Assembly: GCA_934630495.1 (NCBI GenBank)
Contig: CAKTVW010000032.1
Span: 1 to 27,010, forward strand
Length of the DNA: 27,010 nucleotides
Source: an uncultured Oscillospiraceae bacterium
GTDB taxonomy: Bacteria; Bacillota; Clostridia; Oscillospirales; Oscillospiraceae
Direction: 5' to 3'
The notes under the pieces were generated by a model. It did not search any database and was not told the origin of the DNA. It worked only from the letters and a program-made list of their open reading frames with translations. This document shows positions 7,645 to 14,325 of the stretch, in pieces (position 1 is the stretch's first letter; each line of letters opens with the position of its first letter). The position numbers were made by a program, and so were the translations under genes.

Positions 7645-9588
7645 TCAGGATATACGAGGGCGTAACGAGACACACACTGCCGTCATATCATCCTCCGCCG
7701 GGAGGCCCGCGATCAGGACCGCGGCAAACTCCCTCGGTGACTGTCCCTGGTAGGCGCGAACACTCTCCTCCGTTTCCGCCCCGCCGGCTCCGTCACTGAC
7801 CATGACCAGCATTTCTCCCCACCTCAGGGACAGCTCATACCGCTCGGGCAGGTGTTCTCCTCCCACACCGACTCCGGGCGGCGGCGCGGCTGTCCCGATT
7901 TTTTTGACTGCTTCCTCCGTTCGATAGTACGAGGGCGCCGCGCCCCATTTGTACAGCTCTGCGTCACCGCTTTGCAGGTCCAGCCGCAGCAGGTCCACCG
8001 TGGTAAAGCATCCGTCGCCGCACAGCAGCTCCATGCCGTTCATGATCTTCAGCGCGTCCTCGGGGGACAGACCCGAGCGGAGCAGCCGCTCGAGCAGGCG
8101 CACGGTCTCCGCGCTCAGGCGCGACGCGCCCTCACCGGTCCCCATGCCGTCGCATAACAGAACGTAATAGTCGGCGCCGCAGCCTGCAAAGCATACGCCG
8201 CGATCTCCGATCGCACGATTGCCCTCCTTGCCGGCGGAGCTGATCCCGACGACCGGGGCATAGAGCGCTTCGCTGTCCTGCCGTTCCAGACGGGCGGCGC
8301 GGAGATAGTTTGCCATGCAGGAAAACTCGTCGGCTACGACCTGCCGGCTTTCGCGAAGCTGCATTCGGTAGCGGCGGCGGTAGAGCATACCCTCCAGCTC
8401 ATGGTTCACCGCCGTGACAAAGCCCTCTACATGGCAGCAATTGTCGCGAAATGACTGCGGAAAGTCCTCGGCCCGCGCGCTTCCGCGTTCGATGATCTTT
8501 TTTGCGGAGCCGGAAAGCGCACGATAGGTCTCGCTTCCGTGGTGCTGCCAGCAGCGGTGAAACCTTGCACAGCAGCGGCATACGCGTTCTGCCGCGCCGT
8601 CGTAGACGCTTTCCGCTTCCGTCTGCGAGGCGGGAGCACCGTTGACGGGAAGCCGCCGACACAGTGAGTCCAAGATTTCTGCCGCGTTTTCCAGTCGTTC
8701 GGCGGCGGCCTCCCGACTGTCGGCGGCGACGGTGCGCGGGAAGAGCTTGAAATGCCGCAGCAGCAGTCCCGAGGCGGTCCCGACCGTTAGGGCCAAGGCT
8801 CGTCCGAGGGTCAATTCGTTGAAGTACAGCAGGATCACGCCGGGCAGCAGAAAATAGATCGGAAGCGACAGCTTCTTTTCTCGGACCGTTTGGCAGACGA
8901 CGGCGGACGGCAGCAGGGAAAGCGTCGCCATACCGCCGTAAATGCCGGTCAGATCCAGCGCGATCCCTGCGACGGCGGCGGGCGCAAGCTCCATGGTCCC
9001 GGCCGCGTAGAGCGCGGCTGCGAGCAGCCCGAGATCGAAGCGCAGCCGAAAGCCCGCAAACCCGGAGAGAACGGCGGCGGTCAAAAACAGCCCGGCGCGG
9101 CGGTTGCCGCCGAGCGCTTTTCGGAACGCGGCGACTGCGACTGCCGACAGAAGCGTTCCCGCGATCCAGAAGCCGATACGCGCCTCGCCGCCGCCCAGCA
9201 GGAGAACCGCGCCGAGTATGCAGTTCACGCCCGCCGCGATAAGCGGCATGAACCAGCGCGTGGACGGCAGCCCCGTCCCCTGAAATACCCCGGCCGCCGC
9301 AAGCATCAGCAGCACCGTGGCCGCATAACGCGCGGCCTCTGCGCCGTCGCAGCAGACGAAATATCCGGCGGTCGCGCCGACGGCGGCGACGATCGAGCGC
9401 AGGCCGATCGGCATGGCCGCGACCAGGCAGGCCGCCAACGGAAGCGGCTGGCCGAGCAGCGTGGCGCCGGACAGAATAAAGCCGCCCAACAGCAGCGGTA
9501 CACATTCTCCGGCCAAGCGCAGACCATATCGCCGTGCGGCCGACGGCCGCTTTTTGTGTGCGGCCACCGGCGCTTGAAATTCCTTCAT
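7645..9588 (-). CDS. spoIIE: Stage II sporulation protein E (SpoIIE) serine phosphatase
   Basis: A 647-residue membrane-anchored PP2C-type phosphatase. In sporulating Firmicutes it dephosphorylates SpoIIAA, activates sigma-F in the forespore and takes part in polar septation. The first third (about 25-310) consists of around ten hydrophobic helices. A central regulatory region with a cysteine-rich stretch (RVCRCCARFHRCW) follows, then the phosphatase domain with metal aspartates in LLCDGMGTGEGA (near 475), VMVSDGAGGAE (near 600) and LPAEDDMTAVCV (near 635). It is shorter than B. subtilis SpoIIE (827) but normal for clostridia. ATG 9588 has GGGAG seven bases upstream; the frame runs on to 9996 but would overlap the divergent CYTH gene. 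It is convergent with the repeat region downstream. Confidence 0.93.
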   Translation of the reverse strand: MKEFQAPVAAHKKRPSAARRYGLRLAGECVPLLLGGFILSGATLLGQPLPLAACLVAAMPIGLRSIVAAVGATAGYFVCCDGAEAARYAATVLLMLAAAGVFQGTGLPSTRWFMPLIAAGVNCILGAVLLLGGGEARIGFWIAGTLLSAVAVAAFRKALGGNRRAGLFLTAAVLSGFAGFRLRFDLGLLAAALYAAGTMELAPAAVAGIALDLTGIYGGMATLSLLPSAVVCQTVREKKLSLPIYFLLPGVILLYFNELTLGRALALTVGTASGLLLRHFKLFPRTVAADSREAAAERLENAAEILDSLCRRLPVNGAPASQTEAESVYDGAAERVCRCCARFHRCWQHHGSETYRALSGSAKKIIERGSARAEDFPQSFRDNCCHVEGFVTAVNHELEGMLYRRRYRMQLRESRQVVADEFSCMANYLRAARLERQDSEALYAPVVGISSAGKEGNRAIGDRGVCFAGCGADYYVLLCDGMGTGEGASRLSAETVRLLERLLRSGLSPEDALKIMNGMELLCGDGCFTTVDLLRLDLQSGDAELYKWGAAPSYYRTEEAVKKIGTAAPPPGVGVGGEHLPERYELSLRWGEMLVMVSDGAGGAETEESVRAYQGQSPREFAAVLIAGLPAEDDMTAVCVSLRPRIS

Positions 9589-9710
9589 GCTTCCACTCCC
9601 TTTTGGATATCCGTCCGTTTTCCGCGTTTCGACGGATGCAGCGATTTGTCTCGATTTTAGCATCTCTGCGGTGGCAAAGCTGTCGGGAAATGAAGCAGGA
9701 AATAAGAACA

Positions 9711-9739
9711 TTGACTTTCTTACGAAGCAATGATAAAAT
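9711..9739 (+). promoter_or_regulatory. Sigma-A promoter of the CYTH gene
   Basis: TTGACT (9711-9716), 17 bp, TAAAAT (9734-9739), 20 bases before the start codon. It lies in the 171-bp divergent region shared with spoIIE. Confidence 0.75.
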
Positions 9740-9759
9740 GACAAATAGGAGGGGACTTT

Positions 9760-10365
9760 ATGGGAAAGGAATTGGAATATAAGCTGCATATCGACAGCCC
9801 GGCCGTATTGGCGCGGGTGCTTGCGGACACGGAGCTGAACGCGCTGACAGACGGCCCGTGGATGGAAACGGCCATGAAGACAACGTATTTTGACGGCGCG
9901 GACCGCCGCTTTACCGCGCGGAAATGGACACTTCGCCACCGTTTCGAGGGCGGGGAGAGCGTCGTTTGCCTTAAAACGCCGCAGGAGGAGCGGCACACAC
10001 GCGGTGAATGGCAGGTCGGCGCGGAAACAGTCGATGCCGCGGCGGTCGCGGCCCTGTTGGAAGCCGGTGCGCCGCAGGAGCTTCGCGAACTATACGCCGA
10101 CGGAGATGTCCGACCGGTCTGCGGTGCGGAGTTCGTCAGAAAGCATGTCATGCTGCGCTTCCCGGACGGAAGCCGTGCGGAGCTTGCGGGGGACAACGGC
10201 GTTCTGCGCGGTCCGACCGAAGAGCTGTCGTTCACGGAGCTGGAGCTGGAGCTGTATGACGGGGCAGCGGACGCGATGCTTGCGCAGGTGCGAAGGCTCT
10301 GCGAGCTGTACGGACTGCATGAGGAGCCGCTGAGCAAATCCGCAAGGGCACGCCGACTGCGCTGA
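9760..10365 (+). CDS. CYTH-domain tripolyphosphatase/adenylyl-cyclase-like protein
   Basis: A 201-residue CYTH tunnel-fold enzyme. The signature ExExK is present at the N-terminus (ELEYK, Glu4, Glu6, Lys8), followed by TTYFD, LRHR and CLKT strands that supply the basic lining, acidic ELELEL and a late SKSARA. Bacterial members mostly hydrolyse inorganic tripolyphosphate or thiamine triphosphate with Mg or Mn; which one applies here is not known. AGGAGGGG precedes the ATG. The stop codon (10363-10365) sits inside a 19-base sequence repeated at 12429-12447 as the first part of a perfect terminator. This suggests the gene once ended in that overlapping terminator and was later separated from it by the 10370-12428 insertion. 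Confidence 0.85.
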   Translation: MGKELEYKLHIDSPAVLARVLADTELNALTDGPWMETAMKTTYFDGADRRFTARKWTLRHRFEGGESVVCLKTPQEERHTRGEWQVGAETVDAAAVAALLEAGAPQELRELYADGDVRPVCGAEFVRKHVMLRFPDGSRAELAGDNGVLRGPTEELSFTELELELYDGAADAMLAQVRRLCELYGLHEEPLSKSARARRLR

Positions 10366-10369
10366 GCGC
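10351..10369 (+). repeat. 19-bp direct repeat, left copy
   Basis: CGCCGACTGCGCTGAGCGC, identical to 12429-12447. This copy codes for the last residues and stop of the CYTH protein. The intervening 10370-12428 holds the membrane-protein cassette. Confidence 0.9.
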
Positions 10370-10540
10370 GTCAGAATCCTACGGTCTGTTCGTTTCAAAA
10401 GGGCGCACCGCCTGCTTAGATATCATGTAAAATGCACTAAATCCATCGCAGCTTGACGAAAAACCAAAATCATTTTGCCGGATCGCTATGGCCCGCCTGC
10501 GCGGCCGAACGGTCGGCAGCGCCGATAAGGAGAAAATACA

Positions 10541-11179
10541 ATGAATTATATTCTGAAGCGGGCTTTGTTTTGGCTTTTATCCGTTCTATATATTGCGTAT
10601 CTTGCGGGATTTGCAGCGCTGATCGTCATTGTTGTGATCTTGCGCGTGCCGGATATTCCGATCGCTTTCCCGCTGCAAATACTGTTTTCTGCGCTGGGCA
10701 TATTTGCGGTTTACTTCGGCGGAAAGTACAGCACCTGCCGAAGAATGACCAAAAATCTGTTTCTGGAGAACCGCGCGGTGTTTGACCAAACGCTCCGACA
10801 GATCAGTGAGCAGCCGATCGTCTGGCTCGCGTCCGACAGAAACGGCAAGCCGAATGAGGATACCGTGCGGGAAGGGGCGTTCTATATCTGCCCGGAGAAC
10901 GGCGCTTCGGAGACGGCTGTGCACACTGCCGCCGAGGTTGCCGCGCCGCTCTATGCCGCGCTGGGTCAACGGGAGCGCGCCGACTATCCCGATTATTCGG
11001 ACAGCAGCGTGAAGCTCTGCATCCGCAAACGATCCGCCCGACTGTGGTCGGTGCGGGTCAAGAGCGCCGGGCGCGGCTCCGCGCAGACATTGTATTATTC
11101 GCCGGACGGGAAAACGCGGCAGTTGAAGGAAGCCGCATTTTTCCCGCCGAAGGAGCTTGCGGACGGCTGGTTTGTCTGA
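10541..11179 (+). CDS. Two-helix membrane protein of unknown function
   Basis: A 212-residue protein that I do not recognise. Two hydrophobic helices (about 8-34 and 42-60) are joined by a short loop; the remaining 150 residues are hydrophilic and probably cytosolic, including SDRNGKPNEDTVREGAFYI and a basic KLCIRKRSARLW segment. AAGGAG lies 8-9 bases before the ATG. It is the first gene of a set of small membrane proteins within the segment flanked by 19-bp direct repeats. The 175 bases upstream (10366-10540) contain no strong promoter, only a possible TAAAAT near 10427. Two helices followed by a compact soluble domain is the same plan as the next two proteins, so the three may act together. 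Confidence 0.75.
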   Translation: MNYILKRALFWLLSVLYIAYLAGFAALIVIVVILRVPDIPIAFPLQILFSALGIFAVYFGGKYSTCRRMTKNLFLENRAVFDQTLRQISEQPIVWLASDRNGKPNEDTVREGAFYICPENGASETAVHTAAEVAAPLYAALGQRERADYPDYSDSSVKLCIRKRSARLWSVRVKSAGRGSAQTLYYSPDGKTRQLKEAAFFPPKELADGWFV

Positions 11180-11196
11180 GCCGAAAGGAGCAGTAA

Positions 11197-11307
11197 ATGG
11201 AACGGGCCGAGAGGCTTTGCGCGGCTTTTGGAGGACGTTTTATTTATATGAAACACCTTACGCGGCCGCGTTGGGCGCGGATGAACGCGGAAGAGGCATC
11301 CGAATGA
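11197..11307 (+). CDS. Small ORF, 36 residues, translationally coupled
   Basis: An ATG at 11197 follows AAAGGAG with six bases between, and opens a 36-residue basic reading frame (begins MERAERLCAAFGGRF, ends AEEASE). Its TGA overlaps an ATG of the next frame in an ATGA arrangement (11304-11307). The ribosome binding site and the coupling are the only evidence. It may be a leader peptide, a real micro-protein, or the relic of a longer gene. Confidence 0.4.
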   Translation: MERAERLCAAFGGRFIYMKHLTRPRWARMNAEEASE

Positions 11308-11822
11308 GATGCCGCATTGCCGCGCTGCATTGGGAGAACATCATGCTGAAAAAGATACAAATGTGGTATGGAAACATCGTGTGGTACAATCTGCCGCTTT
11401 TGTTCATTGCGGTCGTCATTTTGATCTCAATACCGTTTCTGACGCCGGGCGAAACCGCAGACGCGGCAGTTAAAACGCTTCGCAGTTTTTTGATCATTCT
11501 GTGCGCGGTCGATATCCTGCTGTGCGCGAGAGGCTATAAGCCGACGGAACGCGGCCTTTACTCTACGTTCCTCGGGATCCCGTATCGTTTTATACCGTGC
11601 CGGAGAATTACAGGCGTTTGCATCGCGGCAGAGCGGTGGCGGCCGCTGCTCCTGATAACGCTTGATGATATCGTACCCTTTTCGGAATACAGAAAGCATG
11701 CGATATACTCCCTTTTCGGCTATCGCCTGCGGCACCTGTCAAAATGCATCACCGTCTATTACACGACCCGAAACGCGGCGATCCTGCGCAGCTTTTTCGG
11801 ACCGTTCGACACGGAGGGATAA
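11304..11822 (+). CDS. Membrane protein with PH-like C-terminal domain, unknown function
   Basis: A 172-residue protein if started at the coupled ATG 11304, or 159 if started at 11343, where GGGAG precedes the ATG; the second start gives the more natural N-terminus (MLKKIQMWYGN). There are two hydrophobic helices near its beginning. The rest alternates short beta-like strands (ERGLYSTFLGIPYRFIPCRRI, TVYYTTRNAAILRSFF) and resembles small bacterial PH-like domains that follow a helical hairpin. No enzyme motif is visible. It is separated by three bases from the next gene, which has the same architecture, so the two are probably paralogous partners. Confidence 0.65.
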   Translation: MRCRIAALHWENIMLKKIQMWYGNIVWYNLPLLFIAVVILISIPFLTPGETADAAVKTLRSFLIILCAVDILLCARGYKPTERGLYSTFLGIPYRFIPCRRITGVCIAAERWRPLLLITLDDIVPFSEYRKHAIYSLFGYRLRHLSKCITVYYTTRNAAILRSFFGPFDTEG

Positions 11823-11825
11823 CGG

Positions 11826-12323
11826 ATGAAAACGACGGACCCCGCGCTGAAGGAACGATTCAGACATGACCCTGCCGATTTGTGTTTGCCGAAGTGGATG
11901 CTGTTTTTTGAGCTTGTGATATTCGTCCCGGCCGCCGTCATTATATTGCTCGGCATCTTTCATTGGAACGATCCGGAAATTTCTCCGCCGCTTCTGCTCG
12001 TCCCGTTGGTGCAGTTCACTGCGGGTGTGCTGATGCCGTTCTGTATCCGTAACCAGAGACTTATCATGCTTCCGCAGGACGACCGTTTCGTGTATCGGAC
12101 GATGTTTGGCAACATGTATCTGTACAGCTTCTCGGACGTGCTCACGATCTCCTACGGGGTGGATTCCAAAAAGCTCATCATGCGCAGCGGGAAATCGGTG
12201 CATATCGAGAGCATTGCGCGGAAAAGTCCGCGCTTCACGGCGCGCATCAAGCAGCTTGAGGAGAAATTTCGTCAGGAAGCGTCCGACGAGATCGCGAAAT
12301 GGAAGCGGGACGGCCAGCCGTAA
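11826..12323 (+). CDS. Membrane protein with PH-like C-terminal domain, unknown function
   Basis: A 165-residue protein. A hydrophilic N-terminus of about 23 residues is followed by two helices (about 26-46 and 55-75). A domain then predicted as beta strands plus a final helix (RLIMLPQDDRFVYRT, LYSFSDVLTISYGV, KSVHIESIARKS, and a basic helix ending in KWKRDGQP) matches the layout of bacterial PH-like domains. I cannot name a family with certainty. The start codon lies three bases after the preceding stop, so it is the last gene of the cassette. A branched hairpin ending in TTTT and a TTTTTT tract (12365-12420) follows and should terminate the unit. Confidence 0.7.
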   Translation: MKTTDPALKERFRHDPADLCLPKWMLFFELVIFVPAAVIILLGIFHWNDPEISPPLLLVPLVQFTAGVLMPFCIRNQRLIMLPQDDRFVYRTMFGNMYLYSFSDVLTISYGVDSKKLIMRSGKSVHIESIARKSPRFTARIKQLEEKFRQEASDEIAKWKRDGQP

Positions 12324-12364
12324 AAAAACAAGGCTGTCGAGATCCCGCTTTTCACGAACATAAC

Positions 12365-12420
12365 AACGCCCTTCGGTGCGGGATTCTGTCCCGCCCCGCC
12401 GGGCGTTTTGGACTTTTTTG
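12365..12420 (+). terminator. Terminator of the membrane-protein cassette
   Basis: An outer stem AACGCCC/GGGCGTT (12365-12371 with 12401-12407) encloses an inner stem GCGGGA/TCCCGC (12378-12383 with 12389-12394) and runs into GGACTTTTTTG. That T-rich tail is also the conserved end motif of the dispersed repeat. Confidence 0.75.
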
Positions 12421-12428
12421 ACAGTCTG
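12410..12428 (+). repeat. Conserved right-end motif of the dispersed repeat
   Basis: GGACTTTTTTGACAGTCTG is identical to 14306-14324 and differs by two bases from 7508-7526. As in both other cases it directly abuts a terminator hairpin. Confidence 0.85.
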
Positions 12429-12460
12429 CGCCGACTGCGCTGAGCGCAGTCGGCTTTTTT
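12429..12460 (+). terminator. Terminator containing the right 19-bp repeat
   Basis: A perfect 10-bp stem GCCGACTGCG/CGCAGTCGGC (12430-12439 with 12445-12454), a 5-nt loop and six T. Its first 19 bases (12429-12447) equal the end of the CYTH gene at 10351-10369. It was probably the original overlapping terminator of that gene. Confidence 0.9.
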
Positions 12461-12484
12461 GCGCAAAAAAATAAAAACAAGGGG

Positions 12485-12513
12485 TTGACAAAAGGATGAT
12501 CCCATGTTATTAT
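12485..12513 (+). promoter_or_regulatory. Sigma-A promoter of perR-rubrerythrin
   Basis: TTGACA (12485-12490), 17 bp, TATTAT (12508-12513). The -10 overlaps a perfect 12-bp palindrome. The predicted transcript has a leader of about 210 nt before perR. Confidence 0.8.
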
Positions 12514-12540
12514 AATAATGCGAACGATAATTATTATTAA
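12507..12540 (+). promoter_or_regulatory. Probable PerR/Fur-type operators
   Basis: Two AT-rich boxes lie on and just after the -10: the palindrome TTATTATAATAA (12507-12518) and GATAATTATTATTAA (12526-12540). Both resemble the 7-1-7 PerR box (TTATAATnATTATAA) and fit negative autoregulation by the PerR encoded downstream. Confidence 0.6.
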
Positions 12541-12549
12541 AAATGATTT

Positions 12550-12712
12550 GCACACAGGTTTTCTCCTGTGCCGCCCGATCGGATACTGAGACCTGATGAA
12601 AGCAGAAAATGTTTTCATCACCGCGGGAGCGGCGCAGATCTTGTATGAGAGGGTTTTTGAAGCTTCAACTTCGCTTTGATTCTTCAAAAGCTCCGATTGG
12701 ATCGGATATTAG
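12550..12712 (+). ncRNA. Candidate structured leader RNA of perR
   Basis: The leader can fold into a closed multi-branch structure. A closing stem CCGATC (12575-12580) pairs with GATCGG (12700-12705). Inside are a hairpin TGATGAAA/TTTCATCA (12594-12601 with 12613-12620), CCGC-GGGA-GCGG with a GNRA-type loop (12621-12632), and TTTTGAAG/CTTCAAAA (12655-12662 with 12682-12689). A separate CACAGG/CCTGTG hairpin precedes them. The ribosome binding site follows the closing stem closely. I do not recognise a known riboswitch class, and no intrinsic terminator is present, so any control would act on translation or stability. Confidence 0.4.
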
Positions 12713-12732
12713 TATGAAAGGAGTCGGAAACC

Positions 12733-13128
12733 ATGCCGCCCCATAAACGAAGTAAAAAACGCGACGCGATCCTGGCATGTGTTCGCTCCACGGATACCCA
12801 TCCCACAGCCGATTGGGTCTATGCACAGCTCAAACCGCAGATTCCCGACCTTTCCCTCGGCACGGTCTATCGCAATCTGGCCATGTTCAAGCAGGAGGGA
12901 CTGATCGATTCGATCGGCATTGTAGACGGAATGGAGCGCTTTGACCGCAACTGCGTTCCGCATACTCATTTTGTCTGCCTACATTGCCATGCGGTGATCG
13001 ATGTTGAGAACATCGAGCTGCCTGAGCATTTGATCGACCAAGTGCATTGCGGCAGCGTTCGCTCCTGTGCGCTGACCTTTTCCGGCATCTGTAACCAATG
13101 CGCCCCGAACGGCGCGGAACATCAATAA
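12733..13128 (+). CDS. perR: Peroxide-responsive repressor PerR (Fur family)
   Basis: A 131-residue Fur-family regulator that represses oxidative-stress genes until peroxide oxidises its iron-bound histidines. An N-terminal winged helix (to about 70, with SLGTVYRNLAMFKQEG) is followed by the dimer domain. All five regulatory metal ligands of B. subtilis PerR have counterparts at the same spacing: His23, Asp71, His77, His79 and Asp90, the last being Asp as in PerR rather than Glu as in Fur. The structural zinc site is Cys82-Cys85 and Cys120-Cys123. GGAG precedes the ATG. It is transcribed with reverse rubrerythrin, 25 bases downstream, from a promoter that carries PerR-like boxes. Confidence 0.92.
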   Translation: MPPHKRSKKRDAILACVRSTDTHPTADWVYAQLKPQIPDLSLGTVYRNLAMFKQEGLIDSIGIVDGMERFDRNCVPHTHFVCLHCHAVIDVENIELPEHLIDQVHCGSVRSCALTFSGICNQCAPNGAEHQ

Positions 13129-13153
13129 AAAACAAAATTTGGAGGAAATCACT

Positions 13154-13732
13154 ATGAAAAAGTATGTATGCCCCGTCTGCGGTTATGTTCACGAAGGCGA
13201 CCTGCCCGAAGGCTTCAAGTGCCCGGTCTGCGGCGTTTCCGGCGAAAAGTTCAAGCTCGTCGAGGGCGAGATGACGCTTGCCGCCGAGCATGAGTTCGGC
13301 ATCGGCGCGAAGCTTGACGGCGTCCCGGAAGAGGACAAGAAGTTCATCCTCGACCAGCTCAAGGCCAATTTCAGCGGCGAGTGCAGCGAGGTCGGCATGT
13401 ATCTGTGCATGGCGCGCATCGCCCATCGCGAGGGCTACCCAGAGATCGGCCTGTATTGGGAAAAGGCTGCTTACGAGGAGGCCGAACACGCCGCGAAGTT
13501 TGCGGAGCTGCTGGGCAGCGAGCTGGAGCCGAATATGACCGCCTCTACCAAAAAGAATCTGGCGTGGCGCGTAGAGTGCGAGTTCGGTGCAACCGCCGGT
13601 AAGGTCGAGCTGGCGAAGGTCGCAAAGAAGAACAACCTCGACGCCATCCATGATACCGTCCATGAAATGGCCCGCGACGAGGCGCGCCACGGCAGAGCAT
13701 TAAAAGGCTTGCTTGAAAGATATTTCAAGTAA
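13154..13732 (+). CDS. Reverse rubrerythrin (peroxide/oxygen scavenging)
   Basis: A 192-residue non-haem iron protein with the rubredoxin-like domain at the N-terminus (CPVCG at 6-10 and 23-27, ligands Cys6, Cys9, Cys23, Cys26) and the diiron ferritin-like domain after it. This is the reversed order known from clostridial revRbr. Diiron ligands are visible in FSGECSEVGMY (Glu79), EEAEH (Glu109, His112) and DEARH (Glu176, His179). It reduces hydrogen peroxide, and in clostridia also oxygen, with electrons from NADH via partner proteins. The start at 13154 has GGAGG eight bases upstream. It lies in one operon with perR. The 3' end is odd: a second version of its last ten codons follows 117 bp downstream. 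Confidence 0.93.
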   Translation: MKKYVCPVCGYVHEGDLPEGFKCPVCGVSGEKFKLVEGEMTLAAEHEFGIGAKLDGVPEEDKKFILDQLKANFSGECSEVGMYLCMARIAHREGYPEIGLYWEKAAYEEAEHAAKFAELLGSELEPNMTASTKKNLAWRVECEFGATAGKVELAKVAKKNNLDAIHDTVHEMARDEARHGRALKGLLERYFK

Positions 13733-13842
13733 GCCGCAGCCAAATCAAAGCCCAGCGAAGCGGGTTTGATTTGGAGAGGACGAGCAGCGGAATGACTGAG
13801 CTTTGGCGCTTGCGCCGAAGCGAAGGATATGAAGCTTGTGAG
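13733..13842 (+). other. Inserted hairpin-bearing segment behind rubrerythrin
   Basis: About 110 bp separate the rubrerythrin stop from a second copy of its C-terminal codons. The segment holds an imperfect hairpin CAAATCAAAGCCC/GGGTTTGATTTG (13741-13753 with 13762-13773) and GGCGCTTGCGCC. It looks like a small palindromic intergenic element. Confidence 0.5.
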
Positions 13843-13881
13843 GACGAGAAGGGCCTGCTGGACCGCTATTTTGGCAAGTAA
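13843..13881 (+). pseudogene. Detached C-terminal tail of a rubrerythrin gene
   Basis: AAG GGC CTG CTG GAC CGC ... TAA codes for KGLLDRYFGK-stop (13849-13881). It parallels the end of the intact gene, KGLLERYFK-stop, with about two-thirds nucleotide identity. There is no start codon or domain in front of it. It is either the end of a deleted paralogue or the original tail displaced by an insertion. Confidence 0.6.
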
Positions 13882-13904
13882 TTTGACCTAAAATAAGCCT
13901 TTTG

Positions 13905-13941
13905 GAGAGGAAGCAGGAACAAACCTGCTTCCTCTCTTCTT
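13905..13941 (+). terminator. Intrinsic terminator after perR-rubrerythrin
   Basis: A 13-bp perfect stem GAGAGGAAGCAGG/CCTGCTTCCTCTC followed by TTCTT. An outer inverted repeat CTTTTGGAGAG/CTCTCCAAAAG (about 13899 and 13980) flanks it. The stretch up to the dispersed repeat at 14070 contains no gene, only a further 9-bp hairpin at about 14047-14068. Confidence 0.8.
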
Positions 13942-14069
13942 GCGCCTGTGTCCTTTGCGTGTCCCGTCGCTGTTTTCAGCTCTCCAAAAGAGAAGAAATG
14001 TGTCTTGCGAAAATGTGTCCTCAATTTAGTCGTTTTCGCTCATGTTGACGAGCTTGTAAAAGCTCGTCC

Positions 14070-14325
14070 CAGCGTGTCGAAAAAACCCTTTTCGGCACCG
14101 CAACAGGAAGGGCGTGAGTTGCGCAGCACCCGCAAGGGGCACGCCGCATCCGTAAAGCTCCTTCGTCGCTAACGGCTGCGCAGTAAGTCAAAATCCTTGC
14201 AAAGCAAGCAGATTTCACATTATATAGTTCGGAATATCTCGTTTTTTAGAGCCAAAACTCAGATAGTAAAAATCTGTTAAAAAGTTAGCCGATTTTGACG
14301 ATTACGGACTTTTTTGACAGTCTGA
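14070..14325 (+). repeat. Dispersed repeat, short copy (256 bp)
   Basis: It begins with CAGCGTGTCGAAAAA like the long copy, then jumps directly from the first half of the end hairpin to the position corresponding to 7299. About 170 bp present in the long copy are therefore absent. From there to the end (GACTTTTTTGACAGTCTGA) it is collinear with 7299-7527. It also abuts a terminator hairpin on its right. Confidence 0.85.

Noticed and set aside
9589..9720. Spo0A box upstream of spoIIE (CGTCGAA near 9630)
   Set aside because: It differs from TGTCGAA and is not placed next to a convincing -35/-10 pair. Expected biologically but not supported well enough here.
12593..12607. CTGATGA followed closely by GAAA, like a hammerhead ribozyme core
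   Set aside because: Only five bases separate the two motifs, so stem II cannot form, and no matching stems I and III or cleavage triplet were found. The bases are better explained by the TGATGAAA/TTTCATCA hairpin.
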